This document shows positions 54,703 to 62,761 of a stretch of DNA of 64,000 bases, one piece after another (position 1 is the first letter of the stretch; the number at the start of each line of letters is the position of its first letter). The DNA lies in the NCBI RefSeq assembly GCF_010668395.1, contig NZ_WUEY01000002.1:248001-312000 (forward strand), in the 5' to 3' direction. The translations under genes and the position numbers were made by a program. Below the pieces are notes generated by a model. The model was not told where the DNA came from. It did no database searches and worked only from the letters and a program-made list of their open reading frames with translations. Source of the DNA: Martinezella lusitana. Lineage in GTDB: Bacteria > Pseudomonadota > Alphaproteobacteria > Rhizobiales > Rhizobiaceae.

Positions 54703-55689
54703 TTACGAAGCGGCGTTACTTTCGTCCGCGAACGGTTTCGCCTCCGGCGCGACTGCGGACCTCCGCCGCGGCATGTCCCCGAAGAGGCCGCCGGGGCGCA
54801 CCAGCAGGATGATGCAGAGCATGACGCCGATTGCCACGATCTGCAGCGACGCGGCGCGGGCCTGCTGCTCCGGCGAGAAGAGGACGCTCGTCAAAGCGCC
54901 CGATCCCGCCCAGATCGCCCAGACAACGATGCTGCCGATGACGGCGCCCTTGTTGCTGCCCGAACCGCCGACAATCAGCATCACCCAGACTTGGAATGTC
55001 AGGGTCGGAACATAATTGTCCGGCGCGATGAAACCGATGAAATGCGCCTGCATGGCGCCGGCAAGCCCCATGATGGCGCCGCCGACGGCAAAGGCCTGCA
55101 CGCGATAGAAGCGTGCGCTCTTGCCGAGGGAAACCGCCGCGCGCTCGTCCTCGCGCAGCGCCTTCAGCACGCGTCCCCACGGACTTTTCGCCAGATGCTC
55201 GAGCGCGAAATAGGCGATCAGCATCACAGCGACAACGACGCCGAGATTGGCAAGATTGAAAAGCAGGGGCGTTTCGGCAAGGCTGGAGAACGGACGGGGA
55301 ATGAAGCCGATGCCGAAGGGACCGCCGGTCAGCCGCTGCGCATTCAAGGCTACAAGCTGAACAACCACGGCAACGCCGAAGGTGGTGATCGCCAGATAAT
55401 CCGATTTCAACCGGAGCGTAGCAACGCCGATGATGGCGGCGGCAAGTCCGGCAACGACCATGGCCCCCAGCCAACCGATGATAACAGGCAGATCGAAGCC
55501 GCCGAAGCGCCCCGCCGTATCGGGCGTCGTCAACAGAGCCGACGTATAGGCACCGATGGCGACAAAGCCGGCCAACCCGACATTGAAGAGGCCGGTCAGC
55601 CCCCATTGCAGGTTCAGACCGAGCGTGATGAAGGAAAAGATCAGCGCCGTCGTCAGGAAGAAAGCGCCGTAGCCAACAATATCCATCAT
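54703..55689 (-). CDS. livM: Branched-chain amino acid-type ABC permease LivM
   Basis: A 328-residue inner-membrane permease. GLNLQWGLTGLFNVGLAGFV, LRLKSDYLAITTFGVAVVVQ, ALREDERAAVSLGKSARFYR and IVGGSGSNKGAVIGSIVVWA are standard LivM segments. The true start is in the doublet ATGATG at 55689/55686, which overlaps the livH stop; the frame stays open far upstream only because it shadows livH. It is the last gene of the minus-strand order livG, livF, livH, livM. Confidence 0.92.
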   Translation of the reverse strand: MMDIVGYGAFFLTTALIFSFITLGLNLQWGLTGLFNVGLAGFVAIGAYTSALLTTPDTAGRFGGFDLPVIIGWLGAMVVAGLAAAIIGVATLRLKSDYLAITTFGVAVVVQLVALNAQRLTGGPFGIGFIPRPFSSLAETPLLFNLANLGVVVAVMLIAYFALEHLAKSPWGRVLKALREDERAAVSLGKSARFYRVQAFAVGGAIMGLAGAMQAHFIGFIAPDNYVPTLTFQVWVMLIVGGSGSNKGAVIGSIVVWAIWAGSGALTSVLFSPEQQARAASLQIVAIGVMLCIILLVRPGGLFGDMPRRRSAVAPEAKPFADESNAAS

Positions 55690-56594
55690 CGCTCTCTCAC
55701 TCCGAAAAGGCCGATCGGCCGAATGAACAGCACCGCCATCAGGATGATGAAGGAGATGGCGGCACGCCATTCCGCCCCAACAAGCTGAACCGCGGCCGCC
55801 TCGGCAAGGCCGATGATCAGGCCGCCGAGAACCGCGCCCGGCACGCTGCCGATACCGCCGAGAATGGCGGCGGCGAACATCGGCAGCAGCATGTCGAAGC
55901 CCATCAGCGGCCGTATCTGCACGAGAATGCCGATCATGACGCCGGCGACGCAAGCCAGGCCGCCGCCGATCAGCCAGGTGACGCGCACGACCTTGGCGAC
56001 ATCGATGCCGACGACGCGGGCAAGCGCCGGGTTCTGGCTGAGCGCCTGCATGGAGCGGCCCGTCTGCGTCCGGGTCATCAGCATGTGCACGCCGAAAACA
56101 AGCAACGCCGTGACGATCAAAAGCGCAATCTGATCGGGCGTGATGCGGATACCGAAACCGATAGGCATGGCGATCTGGATGGCGCGGCTGAAATAGGTCG
56201 GACGCGAGGTGAAGAGGAATTCGAGCAGGCTGCGCAAAGCCATGGAGGCGCCAAAGCTCGCCATGACGACGATGATCGACTGGCCCTTGGCTCGCAACCT
56301 GGCAAACAGCACCTTGTCGAGCGCAAGGGCGAGAAGGCCGGTAAAGCCCATCGCGACGACAACAGCCACGATCAGCGGCCAGCCGAAGGAGAGCGGCCCG
56401 ATGGGCGCGACCTTGCCGAAGACCGCACCGATGGCGCTGACGACGGCAAGGGTCGCATAAGTCCCCCAGGCCATGAAATCGCCATGGGCGAAATTCGAAA
56501 AGCGCAGGATCGAATAGGTCAGCGTCACGCCGATGGCGCCAAGGCCGATCATCGATCCCGTCAGCAATCCGTCGACGATAAATTGCAGGTTCAT
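55686..56594 (-). CDS. livH: Branched-chain amino acid-type ABC permease LivH
   Basis: A 302-residue inner-membrane permease. MNLQFIVDGLLTGSMIGLGA, LRFSNFAHGDFMAWGTYATL, ALSQNPALARVVGIDVAKVV and AILGGIGSVPGAVLGGLIIG are LivH hallmarks. The ATG at 56594 has GAGGAGG upstream and overlaps the livF stop by four bases. With LivM it forms the membrane channel of the importer. Confidence 0.92.
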   Translation of the reverse strand: MNLQFIVDGLLTGSMIGLGAIGVTLTYSILRFSNFAHGDFMAWGTYATLAVVSAIGAVFGKVAPIGPLSFGWPLIVAVVVAMGFTGLLALALDKVLFARLRAKGQSIIVVMASFGASMALRSLLEFLFTSRPTYFSRAIQIAMPIGFGIRITPDQIALLIVTALLVFGVHMLMTRTQTGRSMQALSQNPALARVVGIDVAKVVRVTWLIGGGLACVAGVMIGILVQIRPLMGFDMLLPMFAAAILGGIGSVPGAVLGGLIIGLAEAAAVQLVGAEWRAAISFIILMAVLFIRPIGLFGVRER

Positions 56595-57340
56595 GCCGCG
56601 CCTCCTCTTGCTGACGTCGCGGGTCGCTGGCCGAGATAGAGTTCGGCGACGACGGGGTCGTTCCAAAGCTCCGACGCAACCCCTTCGTGCCTGTCCTTGC
56701 CTTCGACGAGGACATAGGCGCGGTCGCCGATGGCCAGCGCCGCCTTGGCGTTCTGCTCGACAAGGAGAATGGTGACGCCCGATTTGCGGATATCGGTCAG
56801 CATGTCGAAAACCATCGAGACGAATTTCGGCGAAAGACCCGCCGAGGGCTCGTCGAGCACGAGAAGCTTCGGATGGACGATAAGGGCACGCGCGACCGCG
56901 AGCATCTGTCGCTGGCCTCCCGAGAGATTGCCCGCCGCGATACGGCGATGACGGGCAAGATCCGGAAAGGTCGCGTACATTTCCTCGATACGGCCAGGCA
57001 CTTCCTTCGCCTTCAAGATACCGCCTGCGACCTTCAGGTTGTCTTCGACGGACATCAGCGGAAAGACATTTTCCGTCTGCGGCACGAAGGCAAGGCCGAG
57101 CCGCACCATATTGTGCGCAGGAGCACCCGTAATATCCCTGCCGGCAAGCTCGACCTTGCCGCTTTCAACCGGCACAAGGCCGGCAATCGCCTTGATGAAG
57201 CTCGACTTGCCGGCGCCGTTCGGGCCGAGCACGACGACGATTTCCCGTTCGGCCACGTCGATCGAAGCGCCGCGCACAATCGGCACGCCCGGCTCGTAAC
57301 CGGCTACGAGATTGCGAACGCTCAGCACAGGTGCGCTCAT
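56591..57340 (-). CDS. livF: ABC transporter ATPase LivF
   Basis: A 249-residue ATPase. Walker A GPNGAGKSS, Q-loop region FVPQTENVFPLMSVEDNLKV, signature LSGGQRQMLAVARAL and Walker B LLVLDEPSAGLSP are all intact and typical of LivF. The ATG at 57340 overlaps the livG stop. It works as a heterodimer with LivG. Confidence 0.92.
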   Translation of the reverse strand: MSAPVLSVRNLVAGYEPGVPIVRGASIDVAEREIVVVLGPNGAGKSSFIKAIAGLVPVESGKVELAGRDITGAPAHNMVRLGLAFVPQTENVFPLMSVEDNLKVAGGILKAKEVPGRIEEMYATFPDLARHRRIAAGNLSGGQRQMLAVARALIVHPKLLVLDEPSAGLSPKFVSMVFDMLTDIRKSGVTILLVEQNAKAALAIGDRAYVLVEGKDRHEGVASELWNDPVVAELYLGQRPATSARGGAA

Positions 57341-58134
57341 GCCGCGCCTCCCAGATAGGCTTCGATGACGCGCGGATCGCGGGCGACCTCTTCCGGCGTG
57401 CCCTCGCAGAGAAGCTGGCCTGCCGCCATGACGAGCACGCGGTGGCACAGACGCGTGACCATGTCGATATTGTGCTCGATCAGGAGAAAGGTAATGCCGC
57501 GCTGATTGATATCGCGGATGCGGTCGATGATCGTCTCGAGAAGGGTGGCGTTGACGCCGGCGGCGGGTTCATCGAGCAGGATGATGGCGGGATCGGCCAT
57601 CATGACGCGCGCAAGCTCCAGAAGCTTGCGCTGCCCGCCTGACAGCACTCTTGCCGGCTCGTGCGCCAGGCGCGTCAGGTGTACAAGGTCAAGAAGCTCC
57701 ATCGCCTTGGCGTGGGCGGCCTTCTCCTGCCCGGCCACTTTCCATGGCTGCAGGAAATTCGGCAACAGACGTTCGCCCGCCTGATCCTGGGCGGCCAGCA
57801 TGACATTGTCGAGAAGCGTCAGATTGGGGAACGGGCGCGGGATCTGGAATGTCCGGCCGAGGCCGCGGCCGATCCGGCGATGAGCCGCCTCACCTGCGAC
57901 CGCAGCGCCGTTCAAAACGATCTCGCCGCTGCTCGGCGCAACGCTGCCGGCGAGAAGATCGAACATCGTCGTCTTGCCGGCGCCATTCGGGCCGATCAAG
58001 CCGAGAATCTCGCCCTGGCGCACATGAAAGGAAACGTCGTTGACGGCGGTGACGCCGCCGAAACGCCGCACCACGTTCCTAGCCGTCAGAACAGGCCGGG
58101 CTTCCTCCCCATGCTGTTCAGTTGTCGTACTCAT
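57337..58134 (-). CDS. livG: ABC transporter ATPase LivG
   Basis: A 265-residue ATPase. Walker A GPNGAGKTT, GLGRTFQIPRPFPNLTLLDN, signature LSGGQRKLLELARVM and Walker B IILLDEPAAGVN fit LivG. It is the first gene of the minus-strand operon, with ATPase genes ahead of permease genes, the reverse of the common livHMGF order. It diverges from a GntR regulator; the matching binding protein is encoded on the plus strand at 61372. Confidence 0.92.
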   Translation of the reverse strand: MSTTTEQHGEEARPVLTARNVVRRFGGVTAVNDVSFHVRQGEILGLIGPNGAGKTTMFDLLAGSVAPSSGEIVLNGAAVAGEAAHRRIGRGLGRTFQIPRPFPNLTLLDNVMLAAQDQAGERLLPNFLQPWKVAGQEKAAHAKAMELLDLVHLTRLAHEPARVLSGGQRKLLELARVMMADPAIILLDEPAAGVNATLLETIIDRIRDINQRGITFLLIEHNIDMVTRLCHRVLVMAAGQLLCEGTPEEVARDPRVIEAYLGGAA

Positions 58135-58186
58135 GAGATCCCTCTGGCCGAAAAGCAGTCGCTGCCGCTTCCCTGATTATTTGATT

Positions 58187-58196
58187 TGTGATCACA
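58187..58196. promoter_or_regulatory. Palindrome in livG/GntR divergent promoter
   Basis: TGTGATCACA is a perfect 10-bp palindrome in the 122-bp divergent promoter. TGATCA recurs at 58204-58209, 15 bp away centre to centre. It is a good candidate operator for the adjacent GntR regulator. Confidence 0.45.
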
Positions 58197-58256
58197 CTTG
58201 CATTGATCACGCTAATCGGCTTTAATCCGCTTCGCAAGCCGAAAAAGGGATTTCGA

Positions 58257-58991
58257 ATGCAAAAGGCCACCGCCGAAAAGAGCGATCCGATTGCCGCACA
58301 GCTTGCGCCCGTGGGCCGCGAGACGGTTCAGGACCGGGTCTATTCCGAGCTGCGTCGCGCGCTGATCGGCGGCCTGTTCGAGCCGAGCCAGGTGCTGACG
58401 ATCCGGGGCCTGGCCGATGCGCTGATGACGAGCACCATGCCGGTGCGCGAGGCTCTGGGCCGGTTGATTACCGAAAAGGCGCTGGAAGCCCTGCCCAACC
58501 GATCGGTTCGCGTACCGCCGATCACGCTCGAGCGCATGGACGACCTTCTGCGCGCCCGCATCCTCATCGAGGGCGAGGCGATCGCACTCGCCGCCACCCG
58601 CATGAATTCGCGCCAGATCGCCACCATCGAGAGCATGCTCGGCGAATGGGACGAGATGCGTGCGCTGAAGCACAAGAAAGACGTCGACCGCGAGGTGACG
58701 CTCAACCAGGCCTTTCATTTCGAGATCTATCGCGCCTGTGGATCGGCCGTGCTGATTCCGATGATCGAGAGCCTGTGGCTGCAGTCCGGTCCCTGTATCC
58801 GCGTTGCCATTTACGCCTTCTCGGATGCCGGCGAAGTCGACACGGCGCATTATCACCGCACGATCGTCAAGGCGATCGCCACGCAAGACGCTAAGGAAGC
58901 CCGCGATGCGCTGGTCGCAGACATCAGCCGGCCGTTTACCTTCCTGCGCAACAAACTGGAAGCCGAAGCCAAGAAGGGCCTATCCGCATGA
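58257..58991 (+). CDS. GntR-family regulator (FCD domain)
   Basis: A 244-residue FadR-superfamily regulator. The winged helix (about residues 22-85, with VYSELRRALIGGLFEPSQVL and STMPVREALGRLITEKALEA) precedes an FCD domain (LLRARILIEGEAIALAA, NQAFHFEIYRACGSAVLIPM, HYHRTIVKAIATQDAKEARD). The ATG at 58257 is preferred; extension to 58188 would run into the palindrome. Its stop overlaps the next start (ATGA), so the regulator is the first gene of the metabolic operon it probably controls, together with livGFHM. Confidence 0.88.
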   Translation: MQKATAEKSDPIAAQLAPVGRETVQDRVYSELRRALIGGLFEPSQVLTIRGLADALMTSTMPVREALGRLITEKALEALPNRSVRVPPITLERMDDLLRARILIEGEAIALAATRMNSRQIATIESMLGEWDEMRALKHKKDVDREVTLNQAFHFEIYRACGSAVLIPMIESLWLQSGPCIRVAIYAFSDAGEVDTAHYHRTIVKAIATQDAKEARDALVADISRPFTFLRNKLEAEAKKGLSA

Positions 58992-59476
58992 GCCAACGCG
59001 CCATCAAGATCTCCGAACCACGCTCGGGCCTCAGCGTCCTTGCGCCGCTGCTGGATGCCAAGGCACCTGACAACGCCGCCTTTCTCTGGACCTATCTGAG
59101 CGAGCCGCGCGTGGTCGGCGGCATTCATGCCATGTGGACCGGCCCGGAAATCTCCTGCCCAATCCCGCCGGTCCATCTGAAAGACGCCGCCTACGCCACA
59201 GCGCTGCCGGCCGAAAACGCGACGCTGACGCCGCAGCCTGGCGATATCGTGCTGAGCTATGTGCCGCCGCGCATGTGGGGCGGCAATCCCGATGCGATTT
59301 TCGATATCGGCCTGTTCTATGGACAGGGCGCGCGCCTACTCTTCCCGATCGGCTGGCTTGCCGGCAGCGTCGTCGCACAGGTCCGCCCCGACGAACGCGA
59401 ACACTTCGCTTCAGCCTGCGGCATCATCCGCCGCAACGGCGCCTGCGACGTCACGTTCGAACGCGCGGAGATCTGA
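58988..59476 (+). CDS. DUF3830-like protein
   Basis: A 162-residue soluble protein with LLDAKAPDNAAFLWTYLSEP, SCPIPPVHLKDAAYATALPA, LTPQPGDIVLSYVPPRMWGG and DIGLFYGQGARLLFPIGWLA. This layout resembles DUF3830 proteins, which adopt a cyclophilin-like fold and have no established activity. It is coupled to the regulator upstream and followed one base later by a TIGR04076-like gene. Function unknown. Confidence 0.65.
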   Translation: MSQRAIKISEPRSGLSVLAPLLDAKAPDNAAFLWTYLSEPRVVGGIHAMWTGPEISCPIPPVHLKDAAYATALPAENATLTPQPGDIVLSYVPPRMWGGNPDAIFDIGLFYGQGARLLFPIGWLAGSVVAQVRPDEREHFASACGIIRRNGACDVTFERAEI

Positions 59477-59477
59477 G

Positions 59478-59831
59478 ATGTCAGCCGCAGCCGACGACAG
59501 TTTCGAACTCTTCGACCTCAGGATCGAGGCCGTCATTCCCGAAGGCAAGCCGATCTATTGCGGCGCCAAGCCGGGAGATTGTTTCGAACTCAAGGGCGAA
59601 ATGCTATCGCTGCCGCCGGGCCAGGGCTTTTCGATCTACTCCATATCCGCCGTCCTGCCGCTGCTTGCGGCCAAGCAGCGGCCGACCCACAAGAACGACT
59701 GGATGACGTCGGACGCGGAAATCGCCTGCCCCGACCCGAACTGCGCGAGCCGGCTACGGATCGTCAGAACGGGCAAGCGGCGGTTCAGCCACGCCGAGAC
59801 CACGGCCGTACCGTTGCCTGAAGGAGAATGA
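59478..59831 (+). CDS. TIGR04076-like small protein
   Basis: A 117-residue protein with FELFDLRIEAVIPEGKPIYC, GDCFELKGEMLSLPPGQGFS, IYSISAVLPLLAAKQRPTHK and ACPDPNCASRLRIVRTGKR. The pattern of a conserved GDCFEL followed by late Cys-x-x-x-x-Cys resembles the TIGR04076 family of unknown function. The two cysteines (CPDPNC) could bind metal. It lies between the DUF3830-like and aldo/keto reductase genes in one coupled operon. Confidence 0.6.
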   Translation: MSAAADDSFELFDLRIEAVIPEGKPIYCGAKPGDCFELKGEMLSLPPGQGFSIYSISAVLPLLAAKQRPTHKNDWMTSDAEIACPDPNCASRLRIVRTGKRRFSHAETTAVPLPEGE

Positions 59832-59836
59832 ACCGC

Positions 59837-60892
59837 ATGACCGCCAAGACTTTTGAGCTCAGCCCCGGATACGAGATTTCACGCGTGATCCGCGGCGGCT
59901 GGCAGCTTGCCGGAGGACACGGCGCCATCGATCGTGCGCAGGCCGTGACCGACCTGATCGCCGCCTTCGACGTCGGCATCCGCACCTACGACTGCGCCGA
60001 TATCTATACGGGCGTCGAGGAGCTGATCGGCGAGGCACGCGAGCGGCTTCGCAACGAGCGCGGCGCCGAGGCCGCAGGCGCGATGAAAGTCCATACGAAG
60101 CTCGTGCCCGACCTGGAAAAGCTGGCAACGATCAACCGCGACTATATTCGCGGCATCGTCGATAAATCGCTGCGCAAGCTGAAGACCGAGCAACTCGATC
60201 TGGTGCAGTTTCACTGGTGGGACTATTCGCTGTCAGGCTATCTCGATGCGCTCGGCTGGCTCGACGAGATGCGCCGCGAAGGCAAGGTGCGCAATGTCGG
60301 CACGACGAATTTCGACACGCCGCATATCGCCGAAATCCTTGTGGCCGGCATTCCCCTGGTCAGCCAGCAGCTGCAATATTCGGTTCTCGATCAGCGGCCG
60401 GCAAATAAGCTCGCGCAGCTGGCGGCCGAGAACGGCGTGAAGTTCCTGTGCTACGGCTCGGTGGCCGGAGGTTTCCTGAGCGACAGATGGCTCGGACAGC
60501 CTGAACCGGATATGCCGCTCGAAAACCGGTCTCTGGTCAAATACAAGCTCATTATCGACGATTTCGGCGGCTGGGAGCTGTTCCAGTCGCTGCTCGGCAC
60601 TTTGAAGGCCATCGGCGAGCGCCACGGCGTCGACATCGCCACGATCGCCAGCGCCTGGGTGCTGGAACAGCCGCAGGTCGCCGCCGTCATCGTCGGCGCG
60701 CGCAATCAGGCGCATGCGCTCGCCAATGCGAAGATCATGGACATTGCACTCTCCGATGAAGATCGCCGGCAGATCGCCGGGGTTATCGGCCAAAGCCCGG
60801 GGATTGAGGGCGACGTCTATACGCTGGAGCGCGATCGCACCGGCAGACACGGCTCGATCATGCACTACAACCTCAATGCGGGGAAGGTATGA
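59837..60892 (+). CDS. Aldo/keto reductase
   Basis: A 351-residue NAD(P)-dependent oxidoreductase. The tetrad is visible in YDCADIYTGVEE (D52, Y57), VHTKLVP (K88) and VQFHWWDY (H126). AGIPLVSQQLQYSVLDQRP and VAAVIVGARNQAHALAN are family segments. The ATG at 59837 has AAGGAG 10 bases ahead; an ATG at 59828 sits almost on that site. It overlaps the following gene by four bases. Substrate unknown. Confidence 0.83.
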   Translation: MTAKTFELSPGYEISRVIRGGWQLAGGHGAIDRAQAVTDLIAAFDVGIRTYDCADIYTGVEELIGEARERLRNERGAEAAGAMKVHTKLVPDLEKLATINRDYIRGIVDKSLRKLKTEQLDLVQFHWWDYSLSGYLDALGWLDEMRREGKVRNVGTTNFDTPHIAEILVAGIPLVSQQLQYSVLDQRPANKLAQLAAENGVKFLCYGSVAGGFLSDRWLGQPEPDMPLENRSLVKYKLIIDDFGGWELFQSLLGTLKAIGERHGVDIATIASAWVLEQPQVAAVIVGARNQAHALANAKIMDIALSDEDRRQIAGVIGQSPGIEGDVYTLERDRTGRHGSIMHYNLNAGKV

Positions 60893-61317
60893 GCCAGCTA
60901 TCACCTCTTTTTCAGAAGGCCAGCGCCGAGGTCGTGGATTTCCATCGCTTCTTCGAAGGATGGTACGACGCAGCAACGGCCGATGGCATCGACTTCGGCC
61001 GTTGCGAGCGCACCTTCGGCCAGGCTTTCCGCATGATCCCGCCGACCGGCCGCATCTTCGACCGGAATGAGACCATCGAGCTGATCCGGGCAAACCGCGC
61101 GAGTTTTCGCGGCGATTTCACCATCGAGATTTCGGATATCCGCGCCAGCTTCGAGACCGACGACGCTATCGTGCTCACCTATGTCGAAGCCCAGTCGCGC
61201 GCCGGCAAATACAGCCGGCGTCAGGCAAGCGCGCTTTTCACCGCAAGTTCATCGGCACCCAACGGTGTCGAATGGCAGCATCTGCATGAAACCTGGCTGC
61301 AGATGCCGGACAACTGA
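60889..61317 (+). CDS. NTF2-like (SnoaL/DUF4440-type) protein
   Basis: A 142-residue protein with FHRFFEGWYDAATADGIDFG, TFGQAFRMIPPTGRIFDRNE and HLHETWLQMPDN, fitting a cone-shaped NTF2-like fold. Such proteins are small isomerases, hydrolases or ligand binders. It is translationally coupled to the aldo/keto reductase. A role in the same pathway is inferred, with no specific reaction assigned. Confidence 0.55.
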   Translation: MSQLSPLFQKASAEVVDFHRFFEGWYDAATADGIDFGRCERTFGQAFRMIPPTGRIFDRNETIELIRANRASFRGDFTIEISDIRASFETDDAIVLTYVEAQSRAGKYSRRQASALFTASSSAPNGVEWQHLHETWLQMPDN

Positions 61318-61371
61318 CAGGTTCCTAAAAAACCAGACATGAAAATCGTTGACCGAACAAGGGGAACAAAG

Positions 61372-62628
61372 ATGAAGAAGACGATATTTCAAATCACCAC
61401 GGCTCTGGCGCTTCTCGCCGCGGCCGGTGCTGCCAACGCTGCCGATTGCAAGGTGACGGTCGGCCTCGTGATGGAACTGACCGGCCCCGCCGGCGAATAT
61501 GGCCAGGCGGGTGCAAAGTCCGTCGAGATGGCCTTCAGGGACATCAACGCCGCCGGCGGCGCCCACGGCTGCGATCTGGTGACGGATACGCGCGACAGCC
61601 AGAGCCAGGGCAACGTCGCCGTCGATGCGGCCACCCAGCTCGTGCAGGTCAAGAAAGTTCCCGCCATCATCGGCGGCATCATCTCTTCGGTCACGATCCC
61701 GATCCTGACCTCGGTGACCGCCCCCGCGAAGATCGTGCAGGTGTCGCCTGCCGCCTCCTCGCCGACGCTGACCGCGCTAGGCCGCGACGGCAAGACCAAC
61801 GGCATCTTCTTCCGCACCATCACCTCGGATTCGCTGCAGGGCATCGCCGCCGCCAAGTACGCGATCGACAAGGGCTTCAAGAAGCTGGCGATCATCCACG
61901 TCAACAGCGATTTCGGCGTCAACATGGTCGCGGAGTTCTCCAAGGCCTACAAGGCGCTCGGCGGCACGATCGTCTCGACCACGCCCTATAATGAAAAGCA
62001 GTCGAGCTATGCATCGGAAGTCACAGCCGGCATGGCCGGTAATCCGGACGGCCTCTATCTCGTCAGCACGCCGGTCGACGGCGCGACCATCGCCCGCACC
62101 TGGATTTCGCAGGGCGGCCCGCAGAAATTCCTGCTCAACGACGGCATGAACAGCCCGGACTTCATCGATTCCGTCGGGGCCGACTATCTGAAAGACGCCT
62201 ACGGCACCTCGTCGGGCACCACGCCGACGCCGTCGACCGATTACTTCAACAAGAACTACAAGGATTTCTCGGGCATCGAGCCGTCCAATCCGGCTGCCGA
62301 CCGCGCCTATGATGCCGGCGCGATCGTCGGCCTCGCGCTTGCGATCGCCGGCGACGACACATCGAAGCTGAAGGATGCCATGTTCAAGGTCGTCGATCCG
62401 AATGGCACGCCGATCTACGCCGGCAAGGAGGAATTCGCCAAGGCCCTCGGCCTGATCAAGGAAGGCAAGCCGATCCGCTACGAAGGCGTCATCGGACCGG
62501 TCTCCTTCGATCAGTATGGCGACATCACCGGCCCCTTCCGCCTTTGGAAGATCGCCGACGGCAAGGTCGCGACCGATGGCGAATTGTCGATGGAAGACGT
62601 CTCGGCCCTCAAGGACAAGATCAAGTAG
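61372..62628 (+). CDS. Branched-chain amino acid-type ABC binding protein (LivJ/K-like)
   Basis: A 418-residue periplasmic binding protein of the peripla_BP_6 family. A Sec signal peptide (MKKTIFQITTALALLAAAGA, cleaved near ANAAD) precedes VTVGLVMELTGPAGEYGQAG, DTRDSQSQGNVAVDAATQLV and IIGGIISSVTIPILTS. The start has AGGGGAA upstream. It is the only binding protein near livGFHM and so probably serves that importer. Ligand could be an amino acid, amide or aromatic acid; the enzymes nearby do not settle this. Confidence 0.88.
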   Translation: MKKTIFQITTALALLAAAGAANAADCKVTVGLVMELTGPAGEYGQAGAKSVEMAFRDINAAGGAHGCDLVTDTRDSQSQGNVAVDAATQLVQVKKVPAIIGGIISSVTIPILTSVTAPAKIVQVSPAASSPTLTALGRDGKTNGIFFRTITSDSLQGIAAAKYAIDKGFKKLAIIHVNSDFGVNMVAEFSKAYKALGGTIVSTTPYNEKQSSYASEVTAGMAGNPDGLYLVSTPVDGATIARTWISQGGPQKFLLNDGMNSPDFIDSVGADYLKDAYGTSSGTTPTPSTDYFNKNYKDFSGIEPSNPAADRAYDAGAIVGLALAIAGDDTSKLKDAMFKVVDPNGTPIYAGKEEFAKALGLIKEGKPIRYEGVIGPVSFDQYGDITGPFRLWKIADGKVATDGELSMEDVSALKDKIK

Positions 62629-62650
62629 GCCACCAATCCATTCAGGAGAA

Positions 62651-62676
62651 CGAGGCGCTCCGGTCGGAGCGCCTCG
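62651..62676 (+). terminator. Hairpin after binding-protein gene
   Basis: CGAGGCGCTCC (62651-62661) and GGAGCGCCTCG (62666-62676) form a perfect 11-bp stem with a 4-base loop, 22 bases after the stop codon. No T-run follows. As at the other two binding-protein genes, it may stabilise the upstream mRNA or cause partial termination before the flavoenzyme gene. Confidence 0.6.
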
Positions 62677-62761
62677 TGCGAAGAAAATCCCTGCGCAATC
62701 CCTTCAGCGGCTGACCGGTCGAGACCGCTCCCTGGCATAGTTATTGAGAGATCCTCCGCTG

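Noticed and set aside
53917..55788. 623-codon open frame on the plus strand
   Set aside because: The first part is a shifted frame of permease 2 and the rest is antisense to livM. Its product is low-complexity and Arg-rich.
55690..56763. N-terminal extension of the livM frame to 686 codons
   Set aside because: The extension is a shifted frame through livH. The LivM homology begins at the ATGATG doublet at 55689.
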